From an uncultured beta proteobacterium (GTDB lineage Bacteria > Pseudomonadota > Gammaproteobacteria > Burkholderiales > Burkholderiaceae_C): 64,000 bases of DNA. Shown here piece after piece: positions 37,598 to 47,000 of the stretch (position 1 is its first letter; every line of letters begins with the position of its first letter). The notes below the pieces were generated by a model that worked only from the letters and a program-made list of their open reading frames with translations, did no database searches and was not told the origin of the DNA. Position numbers and translations under genes: made by a program. The stretch lies in contig CAILAY010000168.1 in assembly GCA_903832285.1 (NCBI GenBank), positions 1 through 64,000 of the forward strand. Reading direction: 5' to 3'.

Positions 37598-38629
37598 ATG
37601 GAGTTTTTCATCATCTCGATGCTCAACGGGCTGAGTTACGGGTTGTTGCTGTTCATGTTGAGTTCGGGACTCACGCTGATTTTCAGCATGATGGGCGTGC
37701 TCAACTTTGCGCACGCGAGTTTCTATATGGTCGGCGCGTACATCGGCTACAGCATCGCCAGCGTGGCAGGCTTTTGGCCGGCGCTGGTGCTGGCTCCGCT
37801 GGTGGTCGGCGGCTTGGGCGCACTGTTCGAACGCCTTGCTCTGCGGCGCGTGCACAAGTTCGGACCGGTGCCCGAACTGCTGATCACCTTCGGCCTGTCC
37901 TACGTCATCGTCGAATTGGTGCAACTGATCTGGGGCCGCATCGCGGTGGACTTTCGCCCGCCGCAAGCGCTGCAAGGGCCGGCATTCACGCTCATCAACC
38001 ACTCCGTCCAGGGCTTGAGCCTGATGTGGGGTGCGGCGTCGGTGGCGATGTGCAGTGCAGCAGATGTTTCCGTGCGGGTGGTGTGCTCGCCCTTTCCTGC
38101 GACCCGTGGTTTCATGATGCTGGTGGCACTGGTGATGTTGGTCTCGGTTTGGCTGTTGCTCAAGCGCACCCGCATCGGTCTGGTGATCCAGGCGGCTCTG
38201 ACGCACCCCGAAGCGGTGGAAGCATTGGGGCACAACGTTCCCGCTGTGTTCATGCTGGTTTTTGGTGCCGGCGCGGCGTTGGCCGGTCTGGCGGGCGTGA
38301 TTGGCGGCACCACGTTCCTGACCGAACCCGCGATGGCAGCGACCGTGGGCTCCGTGATCTTTGTCGTGGTGGTGGTGGGCGGCATGGGCTCGTTGGCAGG
38401 GGCGTTTCTGGCCTCGGTACTGATCGGTGTGATCCAGACCTTTGCCGTCGCCTTTGACTATTCGGTGGGCACGCTGGCGACGCAACTCGGTCTGCACTTG
38501 AGCGCTGGCGCCTTGGGCAACACCTTTGTCAAGCTGACACTGTCGCAGGTGGCACCGATTCTTCCCTACCTGTTCCTGGTGCTGATTCTGATCTTTCGGC
38601 CGAAGGGATTGCTGGGCACACGGGAATAG
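37598..38629 (+). CDS. Branched-chain amino acid-type ABC transporter permease, LivH-like
   Basis: 343 residues with about eight hydrophobic segments. The N-terminus (NGLSYGLLLFMLSSGLTLIF) and the motif FAHASFYMVGAYI are typical of LivH. It is some 40-50 residues longer than E. coli LivH because of an insertion around residues 135-175 (including SLMWGAASVAMCSAAD). It forms the membrane channel with LivM. The operon continues livM-livG-livF with 3-base or overlapping junctions. No periplasmic binding-protein gene is next to it, so the substrate is not settled: branched-chain amino acids, but also urea or aromatic acids, fit this family. Confidence 0.88.
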   Translation: MEFFIISMLNGLSYGLLLFMLSSGLTLIFSMMGVLNFAHASFYMVGAYIGYSIASVAGFWPALVLAPLVVGGLGALFERLALRRVHKFGPVPELLITFGLSYVIVELVQLIWGRIAVDFRPPQALQGPAFTLINHSVQGLSLMWGAASVAMCSAADVSVRVVCSPFPATRGFMMLVALVMLVSVWLLLKRTRIGLVIQAALTHPEAVEALGHNVPAVFMLVFGAGAALAGLAGVIGGTTFLTEPAMAATVGSVIFVVVVVGGMGSLAGAFLASVLIGVIQTFAVAFDYSVGTLATQLGLHLSAGALGNTFVKLTLSQVAPILPYLFLVLILIFRPKGLLGTRE

Positions 38630-38632
38630 GCC

Positions 38633-39928
38633 ATGGCCACGAAAAGTCATTACGAATTCAAACCCATCAATGTGGGTCGCTGGCTGGTATGGGGTTTGTT
38701 TGCCCTGCTGCTGGCGCTGGTGCCGCTGCTCTTCACCAGCAGTCTGGCCATCACCATCCTGTCGCAGATCGGCATCGCCATCATTGCCTGTCTGTCCTAC
38801 AACATGCTGTTGGGCCAGGGCGGCATGCTGAGCTTTGGCCACGCGGTCTACACCGGTCTGGGCGCATACGGGGCCATCCATGTGCTCAACGGAATATCCG
38901 GTGGCAGCTTGCCCCTTCCTGTGGGCATGGTGCCGCTGTTCGGGGGCTTGGTGGGGATGGGATTTGCCGTGCTGTTGGGCTACGTCACGACGCGCAAATC
39001 GGGGACGACGTTTGCCATGATCACGCTGGGTATGGGCGAACTGGTGTTTTCCATGTCGCTCATGATCCCGGAGTTCTTCGGCGGTGAGGGCGGCGTCTCA
39101 GGTAACCGTGTCACCGGCCAGCCGTTTCTGGGCATCAGCTATGGTCCTCCGATTCAGGTCTACTACCTGATCGCGGCCTACACCTTTGTGACCGTGGCGG
39201 CCATGTTTGCCTTCACCCGCACGCCGCTGGGACGTATGCTCAACGCCGTGCGCGACAACCCGGAGCGGGTCGAGTTTGTGGGCTACAACACCCAGAGAAT
39301 CCGTTACACGGCGTTCATCATCGCGGGTTTCTTTGCCGGTATTTCAGGTGGCTTGGGCGCGCTGAATTTTGAAATCGTCACGGCGGAGGTGGTGGGAACG
39401 GTGCGCTCGGGCGCCTACTTGTTGTTCACATTTCTGGGCGGTGCCACCTTCTTCTTTGGCCCCATCCTGGGTGCCATCCTGATGGTTCTGGCGTCTGTGC
39501 TGTTCAGCGAGTTCACCAAGGCCTGGCTGCTTTATCTGGGCCTGGTGTTCCTGTTCATGGTGATGTATGCGCCTGGCGGAATTGCCAGCCTGCTGATGCT
39601 GAACCTGCGGGTGGCCAGCTTCGGCAAGCTGCGCGCACTGTGGGTGAGTTATCTGGGTCTTGCCGTCACCGGCCTCATGGTGGTGCTGGGCGCGGCCGCC
39701 ATGATCGAGATGGTCTATCACCTGCAACTCAATGCGGCCATGGGGTCCGAGATGCACTTCATGGGGGCAACACTGGATGCCACGGGACTCAACAGCTGGT
39801 TTGGCGCGGTCTTTGCCACGCTCACCGGACTGGGACTATTTGAGCTCACCCGTAGCCAGTTCGTCAAGGATTGGGGCCGGACGCAGGAAGAGATAGAGAA
39901 AGAAATCAAACGTCGGGAGATGCTATGA
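38633..39928 (+). CDS. Branched-chain amino acid-type ABC transporter permease, LivM-like
   Basis: 431 residues, about 70-100 more than a minimal LivM-type permease domain. The core motif GQGGMLSFGHAVYTGLGAY and the later LGRMLNAVRDNPERVEFVGY are diagnostic. The extra length is mostly at the C-terminus (about residues 325-431), with one additional hydrophobic segment and a charged end RTQEEIEKEIKRREM. It starts 3 bases after the LivH gene and overlaps livG by 4 bases (ATGA). Confidence 0.9.
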   Translation: MATKSHYEFKPINVGRWLVWGLFALLLALVPLLFTSSLAITILSQIGIAIIACLSYNMLLGQGGMLSFGHAVYTGLGAYGAIHVLNGISGGSLPLPVGMVPLFGGLVGMGFAVLLGYVTTRKSGTTFAMITLGMGELVFSMSLMIPEFFGGEGGVSGNRVTGQPFLGISYGPPIQVYYLIAAYTFVTVAAMFAFTRTPLGRMLNAVRDNPERVEFVGYNTQRIRYTAFIIAGFFAGISGGLGALNFEIVTAEVVGTVRSGAYLLFTFLGGATFFFGPILGAILMVLASVLFSEFTKAWLLYLGLVFLFMVMYAPGGIASLLMLNLRVASFGKLRALWVSYLGLAVTGLMVVLGAAAMIEMVYHLQLNAAMGSEMHFMGATLDATGLNSWFGAVFATLTGLGLFELTRSQFVKDWGRTQEEIEKEIKRREML

Positions 39929-40710
39929 AAACAGTAGCGACCTGTGCGTTGGAGCTGAAAAACCTGCGCAAGAGTTTTGGCAAGACCGAGATCATCCGCG
40001 GCGTGAATCTGGCGGTTACGGCGGGCGAGCGGGTGGCCATCATCGGACCCAACGGCGCAGGAAAGTCCACGCTGTTCAATCTCATCAGCGGTCGCTTCGT
40101 ACCCACCAGCGGCGAGGTGCTGCTGGACGGCACCCGCATCGACGGCAAGAAGCCTTTCGAGATCAATCGCCTGGGATTGAGTCGCAGTTTCCAGATCACC
40201 AACATATTTCCCAAGCTCAGCGTGTTCGAGAACCTGCGCTGCGGCGTCCTCTGGAGTCTGGGCTACAAATACAGTTTCTGGAATTTTCTTGCAGGTCTGG
40301 ATGACGCGAACGAGCGCGCCGAAGAACTGATGGAGATGATCCGCCTGGACAAGAAGCGCGATGTGTTGGCGGTGAACCTGACCTATGCCGAACAGCGCGC
40401 GCTGGAGATCGGCGTCACGATTTCGGGTGGCGCGCATGTGGTGCTGCTGGATGAACCCACGGCCGGCATGAGCAAGAGCGAAACCCGGCGCTTCATCCAA
40501 CTCATCAAGGATGTCACCGTGGGCAAGACACTGCTCACGGTGGAGCACGATATGGGCGTGGTGTTTGGCCTGGCCGACAGAATAGCGGTGGTGGTCTATG
40601 GCGAGGTGCTGGCCTTCGATACGCCCGAGGTGGTGCGCTCCAATGCATTGGTGCAAGAAGCCTACCTGGGTTCGGTGGTGGCACACGCCCAAGTGGGAGT
40701 CGTCGCATGA
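39925..40710 (+). CDS. Branched-chain amino acid-type ABC transporter ATPase, LivG-like
   Basis: 261 residues from the ATG at 39925 that overlaps the livM stop. Walker A is GPNGAGKST. The signature region is atypical: the usual LSGG-type ABC signature is replaced by LTYAEQRALEIGV, the form common in LivG-like proteins of this order. Walker B is HVVLLDEPTAGM. Together with LivF it drives the importer. Confidence 0.93.
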   Translation: MKTVATCALELKNLRKSFGKTEIIRGVNLAVTAGERVAIIGPNGAGKSTLFNLISGRFVPTSGEVLLDGTRIDGKKPFEINRLGLSRSFQITNIFPKLSVFENLRCGVLWSLGYKYSFWNFLAGLDDANERAEELMEMIRLDKKRDVLAVNLTYAEQRALEIGVTISGGAHVVLLDEPTAGMSKSETRRFIQLIKDVTVGKTLLTVEHDMGVVFGLADRIAVVVYGEVLAFDTPEVVRSNALVQEAYLGSVVAHAQVGVVA

Positions 40711-40729
40711 GCCAGGCAGGAGCGCAGGC

Positions 40730-41431
40730 ATGAAGCTTTTGCAGATAGACAACCTGCACGCTTTCTATGGCAAAAGCCATGTGTTGCATGGCGTCTCGCT
40801 GGAGGTACATCGGGGCGAAATCGTGGCGCTGCTCGGGCGCAACGGCTCCGGGCGCTCGACCACCGCCAAGGCCATCATGGGCCAGGTGGATTGCCAGGGT
40901 TCCCTGTTGTGGAAGGGGCAGCAGATCCGCGACAAGAAGGCATTCGAGATCGCCCATCTGGGGATTGGCTACGTGCCTGAAAGCCGGGACATTTTTCCGA
41001 CGCTGACGGTGCAGCAGAACCTCATGCTCGGGCAAAAAAGCGCGCGCAAGGCAGGTGGGTGGAGTTTTGACGACATGTACGCGATGTTCCCTCGCCTGAA
41101 GGAGCGAGAGCATACCGAAGCGGGCGTGCTTTCGGGGGGTGAGCAGCAGATGCTGACGCTGTGCCGAAGCCTCATGGGAGACCCCGAACTCATCATCATC
41201 GATGAACCCACCGAGGGCTTGGCGCCCAAGATCGTGGAACTGGTGGGCGAGTACCTCAAGGCCCTCAAACAGCGCGGCATTTCGGTGCTGCTGATTGAGC
41301 AAAAGCTCACGATCGCCATGGCCATCTCCGACCGCGTCCTGGTGATGGGCCACGGCAGCGTCGTGTTCGACGGATCACCTGAGGAACTGCGCGCCGACAG
41401 CTACATACGCAAGGAATGGCTGGAGGTGTAG
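40730..41431 (+). CDS. Branched-chain amino acid-type ABC transporter ATPase, LivF-like, with Arg in Walker A
   Basis: 233 residues from the ATG at 40730, with AGGAG just before. The signature LSGGEQQMLTLCRSLM and Walker B LIIIDEPTEGLAP are intact. Walker A reads GRNGSGRST, so the conserved lysine is replaced by arginine (codon CGC). A frame open upstream from 40598 overlaps livG and is not used. If the substitution is shared in this lineage, LivF may contribute little hydrolysis or use Arg in its place. Last gene of the operon; no clear terminator follows. Confidence 0.92.
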   Translation: MKLLQIDNLHAFYGKSHVLHGVSLEVHRGEIVALLGRNGSGRSTTAKAIMGQVDCQGSLLWKGQQIRDKKAFEIAHLGIGYVPESRDIFPTLTVQQNLMLGQKSARKAGGWSFDDMYAMFPRLKEREHTEAGVLSGGEQQMLTLCRSLMGDPELIIIDEPTEGLAPKIVELVGEYLKALKQRGISVLLIEQKLTIAMAISDRVLVMGHGSVVFDGSPEELRADSYIRKEWLEV

Positions 41432-41587
41432 CGCTGTGGGTCGCGTGCGGCCTGAAACTCAGTAACGGGCCGTGCGCAGAGTCGGTCTCGGATGCCGCTA
41501 CACCTGCCGTTCGCAGAGGCCAAGCTTCAGACGTAGTCTGACTGCGTCTTGATGTCCAAGCGAAGCGCCACTTCGCCCGATACCCAT

Positions 41588-41621
41588 GGGACAGTCTGTG
41601 CCGTCGACAAGTCTTTGTCCC
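41588..41621 (-). terminator. Inverted repeat just after the bactofilin-fusion stop
   Basis: GGGACAG (41588-41594) and TTTGTCCC (ending 41621) can pair. The repeat lies in the 192-base gap between convergent livF and the bactofilin gene, directly after the latter's stop. There is no T-tract; it could be a weak terminator or a distant relative of the TTGTGGGACAG element family. Confidence 0.3.
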
Positions 41622-41623
41622 TG

Positions 41624-42769
41624 CTATTCGTTGCTCGCCGCACCGCGCGAACTGGGCACGAAACTGATCCAGGCACCGCTTTCAATGGTTGCCGCAGCCA
41701 CCTTGCGCCCCTGATAAAACATTTGAAGGCCTTTGCCTTGCTCTATCCGGAGAATGTCATCTTTGGCCATCGTGATCCTTTTGCTGGATCCTTGAGCAAG
41801 GTCGATGCGCGCGCCTTCGGCCGGGTCCTTGCGCTGCTTCCTGAACAGCACAGTCGGCTCTTTGCCAATCACATACACGAAGTCCCCCGGTTTGCTCGCA
41901 TCGTCCCCTTGCACCACCACCACAGGCTTAGGATCCGGTTCTGAAATAACTGGAGGACTCGCTTGAACAGCCTCCTTGGGGACAGTTTGCGAGTTTGGGA
42001 CGAGCGGAACTGCGCTTGCTGTTACGGCTTTCGGACTGTCCAAGGGCGTGGCGCCCTCCACAGGCGACGATTGCGGTGCCGGATTCACGGTTGCAGAGTC
42101 ATTGGCCTTGAGCACTTCCTCAACGACGGGTGGCGCAACAACCACGGGTGGCGCAACGACTGTCGGACCGCGGGTCATCCACACGGCGGCAACCACCGCG
42201 ATGAGCAGCGCGATGGCGACGCCGAATTTGCGCCCCTTCCCTGGGCGCTTCCTGACCTCATTGCCCTTCGTGACCTCATTGCCAACTGCCATTGACGCTG
42301 CGGGTGGCCCATCGGATTTCTTGACTGCCGGAGGCTCCAAACTTTGAACATGATGTTCTTGCCCAGATCGATCCTCCTGCGTTGGGAACCTTGGTGTCAG
42401 TACCCCCTCAATGACTCCACCCTCATGGATCACAATGTCCCGATAGGAAGCATCCCCCACGACGCAAGCGCCTTGGTGAATCTCGATCGACTCCGATGAC
42501 TGTAAAGACCCAGAAACACGCCCGAGGATGTCAATGTGGGGCGCCTTGACCGCGCCAGTGACACTTCCCAACTTGCCCACGACAATTGTTCCGTGGGCAT
42601 CGTCGTCGCAGCACACGTCGCCGATGATCTTCCCGTCAATGCGGAGGACGCCGGTGAAAGTTATATTGCCTTCAATACGCGTGCCAGCACTGATCAGCGT
42701 GTCGGTGCGGCTCTGCGAATATCTCGCGTTCTTCTGCTTCTCTAACAAAGGATTCACCTTTCTTCGCAA
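41624..42769 (-). CDS. Bactofilin domain fused to a transmembrane segment and a RodZ-tail-like C-terminal domain
   Basis: 381 residues from a TTG at 42769; a second TTG at 42748 has a better-spaced AAAGGTG and would remove seven residues. Residues about 25-130 form a bactofilin (DUF583) right-handed beta-helix, seen in ISAGTRIEGNITFTGVLRID and the repeated VxGxV pattern. A basic stretch (RKRPGKGRKF) precedes a membrane segment at about 178-197. A Pro/Val/Ala-rich linker follows, and then a domain of about 75 residues (VYVIGKEPTVLFRKQ to AWISFVP) that reminds me of the C-terminal domain of RodZ (DUF4115). Bactofilins are usually soluble polymers that organise cell-wall enzymes; a covalent link through the membrane would anchor one. 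Monocistronic, leftward. Confidence 0.75.
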   Translation of the reverse strand: MRRKVNPLLEKQKNARYSQSRTDTLISAGTRIEGNITFTGVLRIDGKIIGDVCCDDDAHGTIVVGKLGSVTGAVKAPHIDILGRVSGSLQSSESIEIHQGACVVGDASYRDIVIHEGGVIEGVLTPRFPTQEDRSGQEHHVQSLEPPAVKKSDGPPAASMAVGNEVTKGNEVRKRPGKGRKFGVAIALLIAVVAAVWMTRGPTVVAPPVVVAPPVVEEVLKANDSATVNPAPQSSPVEGATPLDSPKAVTASAVPLVPNSQTVPKEAVQASPPVISEPDPKPVVVVQGDDASKPGDFVYVIGKEPTVLFRKQRKDPAEGARIDLAQGSSKRITMAKDDILRIEQGKGLQMFYQGRKVAAATIESGAWISFVPSSRGAASNE

Positions 42770-43200
42770 TCATCGAGGCGTCATGGTCCCGAAAAAGCAC
42801 AACCCGGCAACCACCGACATCGTAAGCCGCCAATTATGAATCCTTCAATCGCCACGAGAGCGCGTGCGGCGGGAGAAACAACACATTCCATGGGAGATTC
42901 GCCCGCCTCTGCCGGATCGCTACTGGGCATCGACCGACGGATCTGATGCAACATTCCTGCCGCGAACCGTGGCCTCATAAAAAGAGCGGCGTCGGCGCGG
43001 GCGAACAAAGACCCTGGCGACCGCCTCTTTCAAGTCGAGGAGGCATACCAACCGGAATCCTGTGTGACCGCGGACCCGTATCGATGGGAATTTTCCGGCC
43101 CAGCCGAAATGCTCTGAATCCGACGTGGGTGTGGGCAACCTGGATTGCCAGGGAGCGCCTGAATTGCGCGCTTGTCTCACTTGGGACAAACCGCAGGCCC

Positions 43201-43229
43201 TTGACCGGTCAAAACCTCTAGAATAAAAA
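43201..43229 (+). promoter_or_regulatory. Candidate promoter of the beta-oxidation operon with a palindrome on its -35 box
   Basis: TTGACC (43201-43206) and an A/T hexamer TAAAAA (43224-43229) are 17 bases apart. The -35 box is half of a perfect 12-bp palindrome, TTGACCGGTCAA (43201-43212), a plausible operator. The start codon is 132 bases downstream. Confidence 0.5.
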
Positions 43230-43230
43230 A

Positions 43231-43242
43231 GAACGCTCGTTC
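43231..43242. promoter_or_regulatory. TetR-type operator candidate at the operon start
   Basis: GAACGCTCGTTC consists of inverted half-sites GAACG and CGTTC with a two-base centre. It lies directly after the -10 candidate, where a bound repressor would block transcription. TetR-family repressors of fatty acid degradation genes in Proteobacteria often bind sites of this type. No regulator gene is nearby. Confidence 0.6.
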
Positions 43243-43361
43243 GATTCCCCTCGACAATCTTTTTGAATCCAGTGTTGCTGGTAATGGCCACGGTGTGGCA
43301 AGCTCTGTTCCCTGGCGTTCAAAGCGAGCAAGCTTTGTTATCAAATGATTAAAGGATTTGT

Positions 43362-45458
43362 ATGACGGCTCTGTATCAAGTCCACGGCGACGTGGCCCTC
43401 ATCAGCCTGAGCAACCCGCCGGTGAACGGCTTGGGGTATGCAACGCGTCGGGCCTTGACCGAAGCGATGGCGCGTGGCAATGCCGACACCAGCGTAAGGG
43501 CCATCGTTATCACCGGTGCGGGCAAGGCTTTTTCCGGTGGTGCCGACATCAAGGAGTTTGGCTCACCCAAAGCTCTTCAGGAACCCAATCTGCACAGCGT
43601 CATTTTGATGGTCGAGAACTCCGCCAAACCGGTGGTGGCTGCCATCCATGGTGTTTGCATGGGCGGTGGCCTGGAGTTGTCACTGGGCTGCCATTACCGC
43701 ATCGCGGCGCCCGGCTGTAGCGTGGCGCTGCCCGAGGTCAAACTCGGCCTGTTGCCCGGCGCTGGTGGAACGCAGCGCCTTCCGCGCGCGCTGGGCGTGG
43801 AGCCTGCGCTCAACATGATCGTCAGCGGCGAGTCGGTGAAGAGTGAATTGCTGGCCATGCTGCCGGGGCAAAAATTGTTCGACAAGATGGCAGCATCGGC
43901 CGAATCTCTGGAGCAGGAGGCGCTGGCGTTTGCGCGCTCCGTGGCTGATGTGCGACCGCTGCCGCTGGTGCGCAACCTGCCATGCAAGCACCCGCAAGGT
44001 GACGCCTACTTCCAGTTTGCGCGCAACATGGTCAATGGCATGGCGAAGAACTTCCCCGCGCCCGCCAAGTGCGTCGATGCGGTGCAGGCCGCGACGCAAA
44101 AGAAGTTTGAGGACGGCATGGCGTTCGAGCGCGAACTGTTCATCAACCTGATGTGGACCAGCGAGTCGCGCGCATTGCGGCATCTCTTCATGGCCGAGCG
44201 TGCCGCGTCCAAGATTCCCGACGTGCCCGAGGACACGCCCAAGCGCGCAATTCAATCGATCGCGGTGATTGGCGCAGGCACCATGGGTGGCGGCATCGCC
44301 ATGAACTTCCTGAACGCCGGCATTCCGGTGAAGATGCTGGAGATGAAGCAGGAGGCGCTGGATCGGGGCTTAGCCACGATTCGCAAGAACTACGAGTCGC
44401 AGGTGAAGAAGGGCAAGCTGAAAGCTGACAAGTACGAACAGCGTATGAGCCTGCTCACCACCACGCTGAGCTACGACGACCTCAGGGATGCCGACATGGT
44501 GATCGAGGCGGTGTTCGAAGAGATGGGCGTGAAGGAGGCCGTGTTCAAGGAACTCGACCGCGTGATGAAGGCGGGTGCGATTCTGGCCAGCAACACTTCA
44601 ACGCTGGACGTGAATAAAATTGCCGCCTTCACGAAACGTCCGCAGGATGTGATTGGCACGCACTTTTTCAGCCCCGCCAACATCATGAAATTGTTGGAAG
44701 TGGTGCGCGGAGAGAAGACCGCCAAAGACGTGCTCGCGACTGTGATGGCGCTGGCGAAGAAGATCAAGAAGACTGCGGTCGTCTCCGGCGTGTGCGACGG
44801 CTTTATTGGCAACCGCATGATCGAACAATACGGGCGCCAGGGCGGATTTTTGCTGGACGAGGGCTGTACCCCGCAGCAAGTGGATCGAGCGATCGAGAAG
44901 TTCGGATTTGCCATGGGACCGTTCCGCATGGGTGACCTTGCCGGCAATGACATCGGCTGGGCCATCCGCAAGCGGCGCTACCAGGAAAAACCGAACATGA
45001 AGTACAGCAAAACAGCCGACCTGCTGTGCGAGAAGGGGCGTTTCGGGCAAAAGACCAGTGCTGGCTGGTACGACTATCAGGCGGGCAAGCGCGAGCCCAT
45101 TCCGAATCAGGAAGTGATCCAGATGATCGAAGCGCACCGTGCGTCTTTGGGCATCAAGCCGCGCAACATCTCGGACGAGGAGATCGTGCAGCGCCTGGTG
45201 TTTTCACTGGTGAACGAGGGCGCTCACATTCTTGATGAAGGTATCGCGGCACGTGCCGGTGACATCGATATGGTTTATCTCACGGGGTACGGCTTTCCCA
45301 TACATCGCGGTGGCCCGATGAATTACGCGAACGAAGTGGGCCTGTTCAACGTGGTTCAAGCGATGAACCGCTTTGCCCAGAATCCGCTGGATGACGCCCA
45401 GTTCTGGCAACCCGCGCCGCTGCTGGCGAAACTGGTGGCTGAAGGTAAAACGTTCTGA
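43362..45458 (+). CDS. Bifunctional enoyl-CoA hydratase / 3-hydroxyacyl-CoA dehydrogenase
   Basis: 698 residues, the FadJ/FadB fusion size. The N-terminal crotonase half has the oxyanion-hole segments [13 protein letters not shown] and [14 protein letters not shown] and the Glu-bearing [19 protein letters not shown]. The C-terminal half begins with the NAD-binding [16 protein letters not shown] near residue 300 and holds the dehydrogenase catalytic segments including [17 protein letters not shown]. The protein hydrates enoyl-CoA and oxidises 3-hydroxyacyl-CoA in beta-oxidation. It is the first gene of a nine-gene operon. Its stop begins the short repeat copy at 45456. Confidence 0.95.
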   Translation: MTALYQVHGDVALISLSNPPVNGLGYATRRALTEAMARGNADTSVRAIVITGAGKAFSGGADIKEFGSPKALQEPNLHSVILMVENSAKPVVAAIHGVCMGGGLELSLGCHYRIAAPGCSVALPEVKLGLLPGAGGTQRLPRALGVEPALNMIVSGESVKSELLAMLPGQKLFDKMAASAESLEQEALAFARSVADVRPLPLVRNLPCKHPQGDAYFQFARNMVNGMAKNFPAPAKCVDAVQAATQKKFEDGMAFERELFINLMWTSESRALRHLFMAERAASKIPDVPEDTPKRAIQSIAVIGAGTMGGGIAMNFLNAGIPVKMLEMKQEALDRGLATIRKNYESQVKKGKLKADKYEQRMSLLTTTLSYDDLRDADMVIEAVFEEMGVKEAVFKELDRVMKAGAILASNTSTLDVNKIAAFTKRPQDVIGTHFFSPANIMKLLEVVRGEKTAKDVLATVMALAKKIKKTAVVSGVCDGFIGNRMIEQYGRQGGFLLDEGCTPQQVDRAIEKFGFAMGPFRMGDLAGNDIGWAIRKRRYQEKPNMKYSKTADLLCEKGRFGQKTSAGWYDYQAGKREPIPNQEVIQMIEAHRASLGIKPRNISDEEIVQRLVFSLVNEGAHILDEGIAARAGDIDMVYLTGYGFPIHRGGPMNYANEVGLFNVVQAMNRFAQNPLDDAQFWQPAPLLAKLVAEGKTF

Positions 45459-45482
45459 TACCTTGTGGGACAGTGAGGGGAT
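45456..45482 (+). repeat. Truncated copy of the stop-to-Shine-Dalgarno element
   Basis: TGATACCTTGTGGGACAG starts with the TGA of the upstream gene, then leads directly into TGAGGGGATTGGA, where GAGGGG can serve as ribosome site for the M20 peptidase gene. Only the 5' half of the element is present. Confidence 0.75.
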
Positions 45483-45486
45483 TGGA

Positions 45487-46980
45487 ATGATCAAAAAATC
45501 TCTGCTCGGCCTGCTGCTTGCCGTTGTGGTACTGGTGGCTGCGCTGGCCATCAACACCCTGCGCAAGGGCTCGCGCCAGCTCGATGTGCCGCCCATTGCG
45601 GTGTTGCAGATTGACGAGGCCGGCGCTGCGGCGCGATTGGGCGAAGCGGTGCGGCTGCGCACGGTTTCGTCGCGTGACGATGCAGCGCTCAACGCCGATC
45701 AGTTCCTGCAACTTCATGGGCTGCTGCAGGCTCGTTTTCCGAAGGCTCACGCCGCGCTCAAACGCGAGCTTGTGGGCGACCTGAGTCTTCTTTACACGTG
45801 GGAAGGTTCCAACCCGAAGGCACAACCGATCCTGTTGATGGCCCACCAGGACGTGGTGCCGATAGCCCCAGGAACCGAAGGGGATTGGACACAGGGGCCC
45901 TTTTCCGGGCTGGTGCAGGACGGCTTCGTCTGGGGTCGGGGCGCTTGGGACGACAAGGGCAATTTGATGGCACAGATGGAGGCGCTGGAAATGCTGGTGG
46001 CCAGCGGCTACAAGCCCGAACGCACGGTGTATCTCGCCTACGGTGCGGACGAAGAGGTGCTGGGGCAGCGCGGCGCCGCCCGCATAGCGGCTTTGCTCAA
46101 GGAGCGCAAGGTCCGGCTGGATTTCATCGTGGATGAAGGACTGCTCATTACGGAGGGCATCATGCCCGGGCTGGCGGCGCCGGCAGCGTTGATCGGTATC
46201 GCCGAAAAAGGCTATCTGACAACGGTGCTGCGAATGTCAGCCACACCCGGCCACTCATCCATGCCACCACCCAAAGGCACCAGCGCCATCGCCATGATGA
46301 GCGCCGCGCTCAAGCGCATCGACGATGACCAGTTGCCGGGCGGGATTCGCGGTGTTGCCGGTGAAATGTTTGCCACTGCAGCGCCGGAAATGAGCGGCTT
46401 CTCACGCGTGGCCCTGTCCAATCTGTGGCTGTTTGGCCCGATCGTGCAAAAGCAACTGGAGGTCGGCGCCAGCACCAACGCCATGCTGCGCACGACCACG
46501 GCACTCACCATTGTCAACGCGGGCAACAAGGAAAACGTGCTGCCGGGGCGCGCCGAGGCGACGGTCAACTTCCGATTGCTTCCTGGCGACACCAAAGATC
46601 AGGTGATGGAGCGCTTGAAAGCGCAGGTGAAGGACGCGACAGGCAGCGACAAATTTGAATTGTTTGCCTTGCCCGGTGCGGTGGATGCGTCCAAAGTGAC
46701 GCCCACGGATTCGGCGCAATACCGTTTGATCAACAAAACCGTGCGCGAAGTGTTTCCCGGCACGCTGGTGGCGCCGGGTCTCATGATCGGCGCCACCGAT
46801 TCCATCCACTTCGGCGAGATCAGCGACCACATTTTTAAGTTCTCTCCAGTGCGCGCCAAGCACGAGGACCTACCGCGTTTTCACGGCACGAACGAGCGTA
46901 TTACGGCACACAACCTGGTTGAGTTGATTCGTTTTTATCACCGTCTTTTGACCGAGGGTGCCAAGGCACCGCAAAGCTGA
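45487..46980 (+). CDS. M20 metallopeptidase, carboxypeptidase S / PM20D1-like
   Basis: 497 residues from the ATG at 45487. A membrane anchor or uncleaved signal lies at residues 5-23 ([17 protein letters not shown]). Metal ligands follow the M20 pattern: His in MAHQDVVP, Asp in [10 protein letters not shown], Glu pair in YGADEEVLG, and His near the end in TDSIHF. A dimerisation-domain insertion is at about 230-380. Family members are carboxypeptidases or N-acyl amino acid hydrolases. Position inside a beta-oxidation operon makes an N-fatty-acyl amino acid amidase an attractive guess: it would release fatty acids for the pathway. Substrate unproven. Confidence 0.88.
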   Translation: MIKKSLLGLLLAVVVLVAALAINTLRKGSRQLDVPPIAVLQIDEAGAAARLGEAVRLRTVSSRDDAALNADQFLQLHGLLQARFPKAHAALKRELVGDLSLLYTWEGSNPKAQPILLMAHQDVVPIAPGTEGDWTQGPFSGLVQDGFVWGRGAWDDKGNLMAQMEALEMLVASGYKPERTVYLAYGADEEVLGQRGAARIAALLKERKVRLDFIVDEGLLITEGIMPGLAAPAALIGIAEKGYLTTVLRMSATPGHSSMPPPKGTSAIAMMSAALKRIDDDQLPGGIRGVAGEMFATAAPEMSGFSRVALSNLWLFGPIVQKQLEVGASTNAMLRTTTALTIVNAGNKENVLPGRAEATVNFRLLPGDTKDQVMERLKAQVKDATGSDKFELFALPGAVDASKVTPTDSAQYRLINKTVREVFPGTLVAPGLMIGATDSIHFGEISDHIFKFSPVRAKHEDLPRFHGTNERITAHNLVELIRFYHRLLTEGAKAPQS

Positions 46981-47000
46981 AGCCTACAAGGAGAAATTCC

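Larger units (their letters stand above)
42770..43361. other. 592-base gene-free divergent region between bactofilin fusion and fatty acid operon
   Basis: Short open frames occur on both strands, but none has family-like sequence or a good ribosome site. The right part (43201-43242) contains the promoter and operator candidates of the rightward operon. I see nothing else in 42770-43200 except the presumed leftward promoter of the bactofilin gene. Confidence 0.55.

Noticed and set aside
42920-43291. Short open frames in the gap before the fatty acid operon
   Set aside because: No ribosome site, no family-like sequence, and they overlap the promoter and operator candidates.
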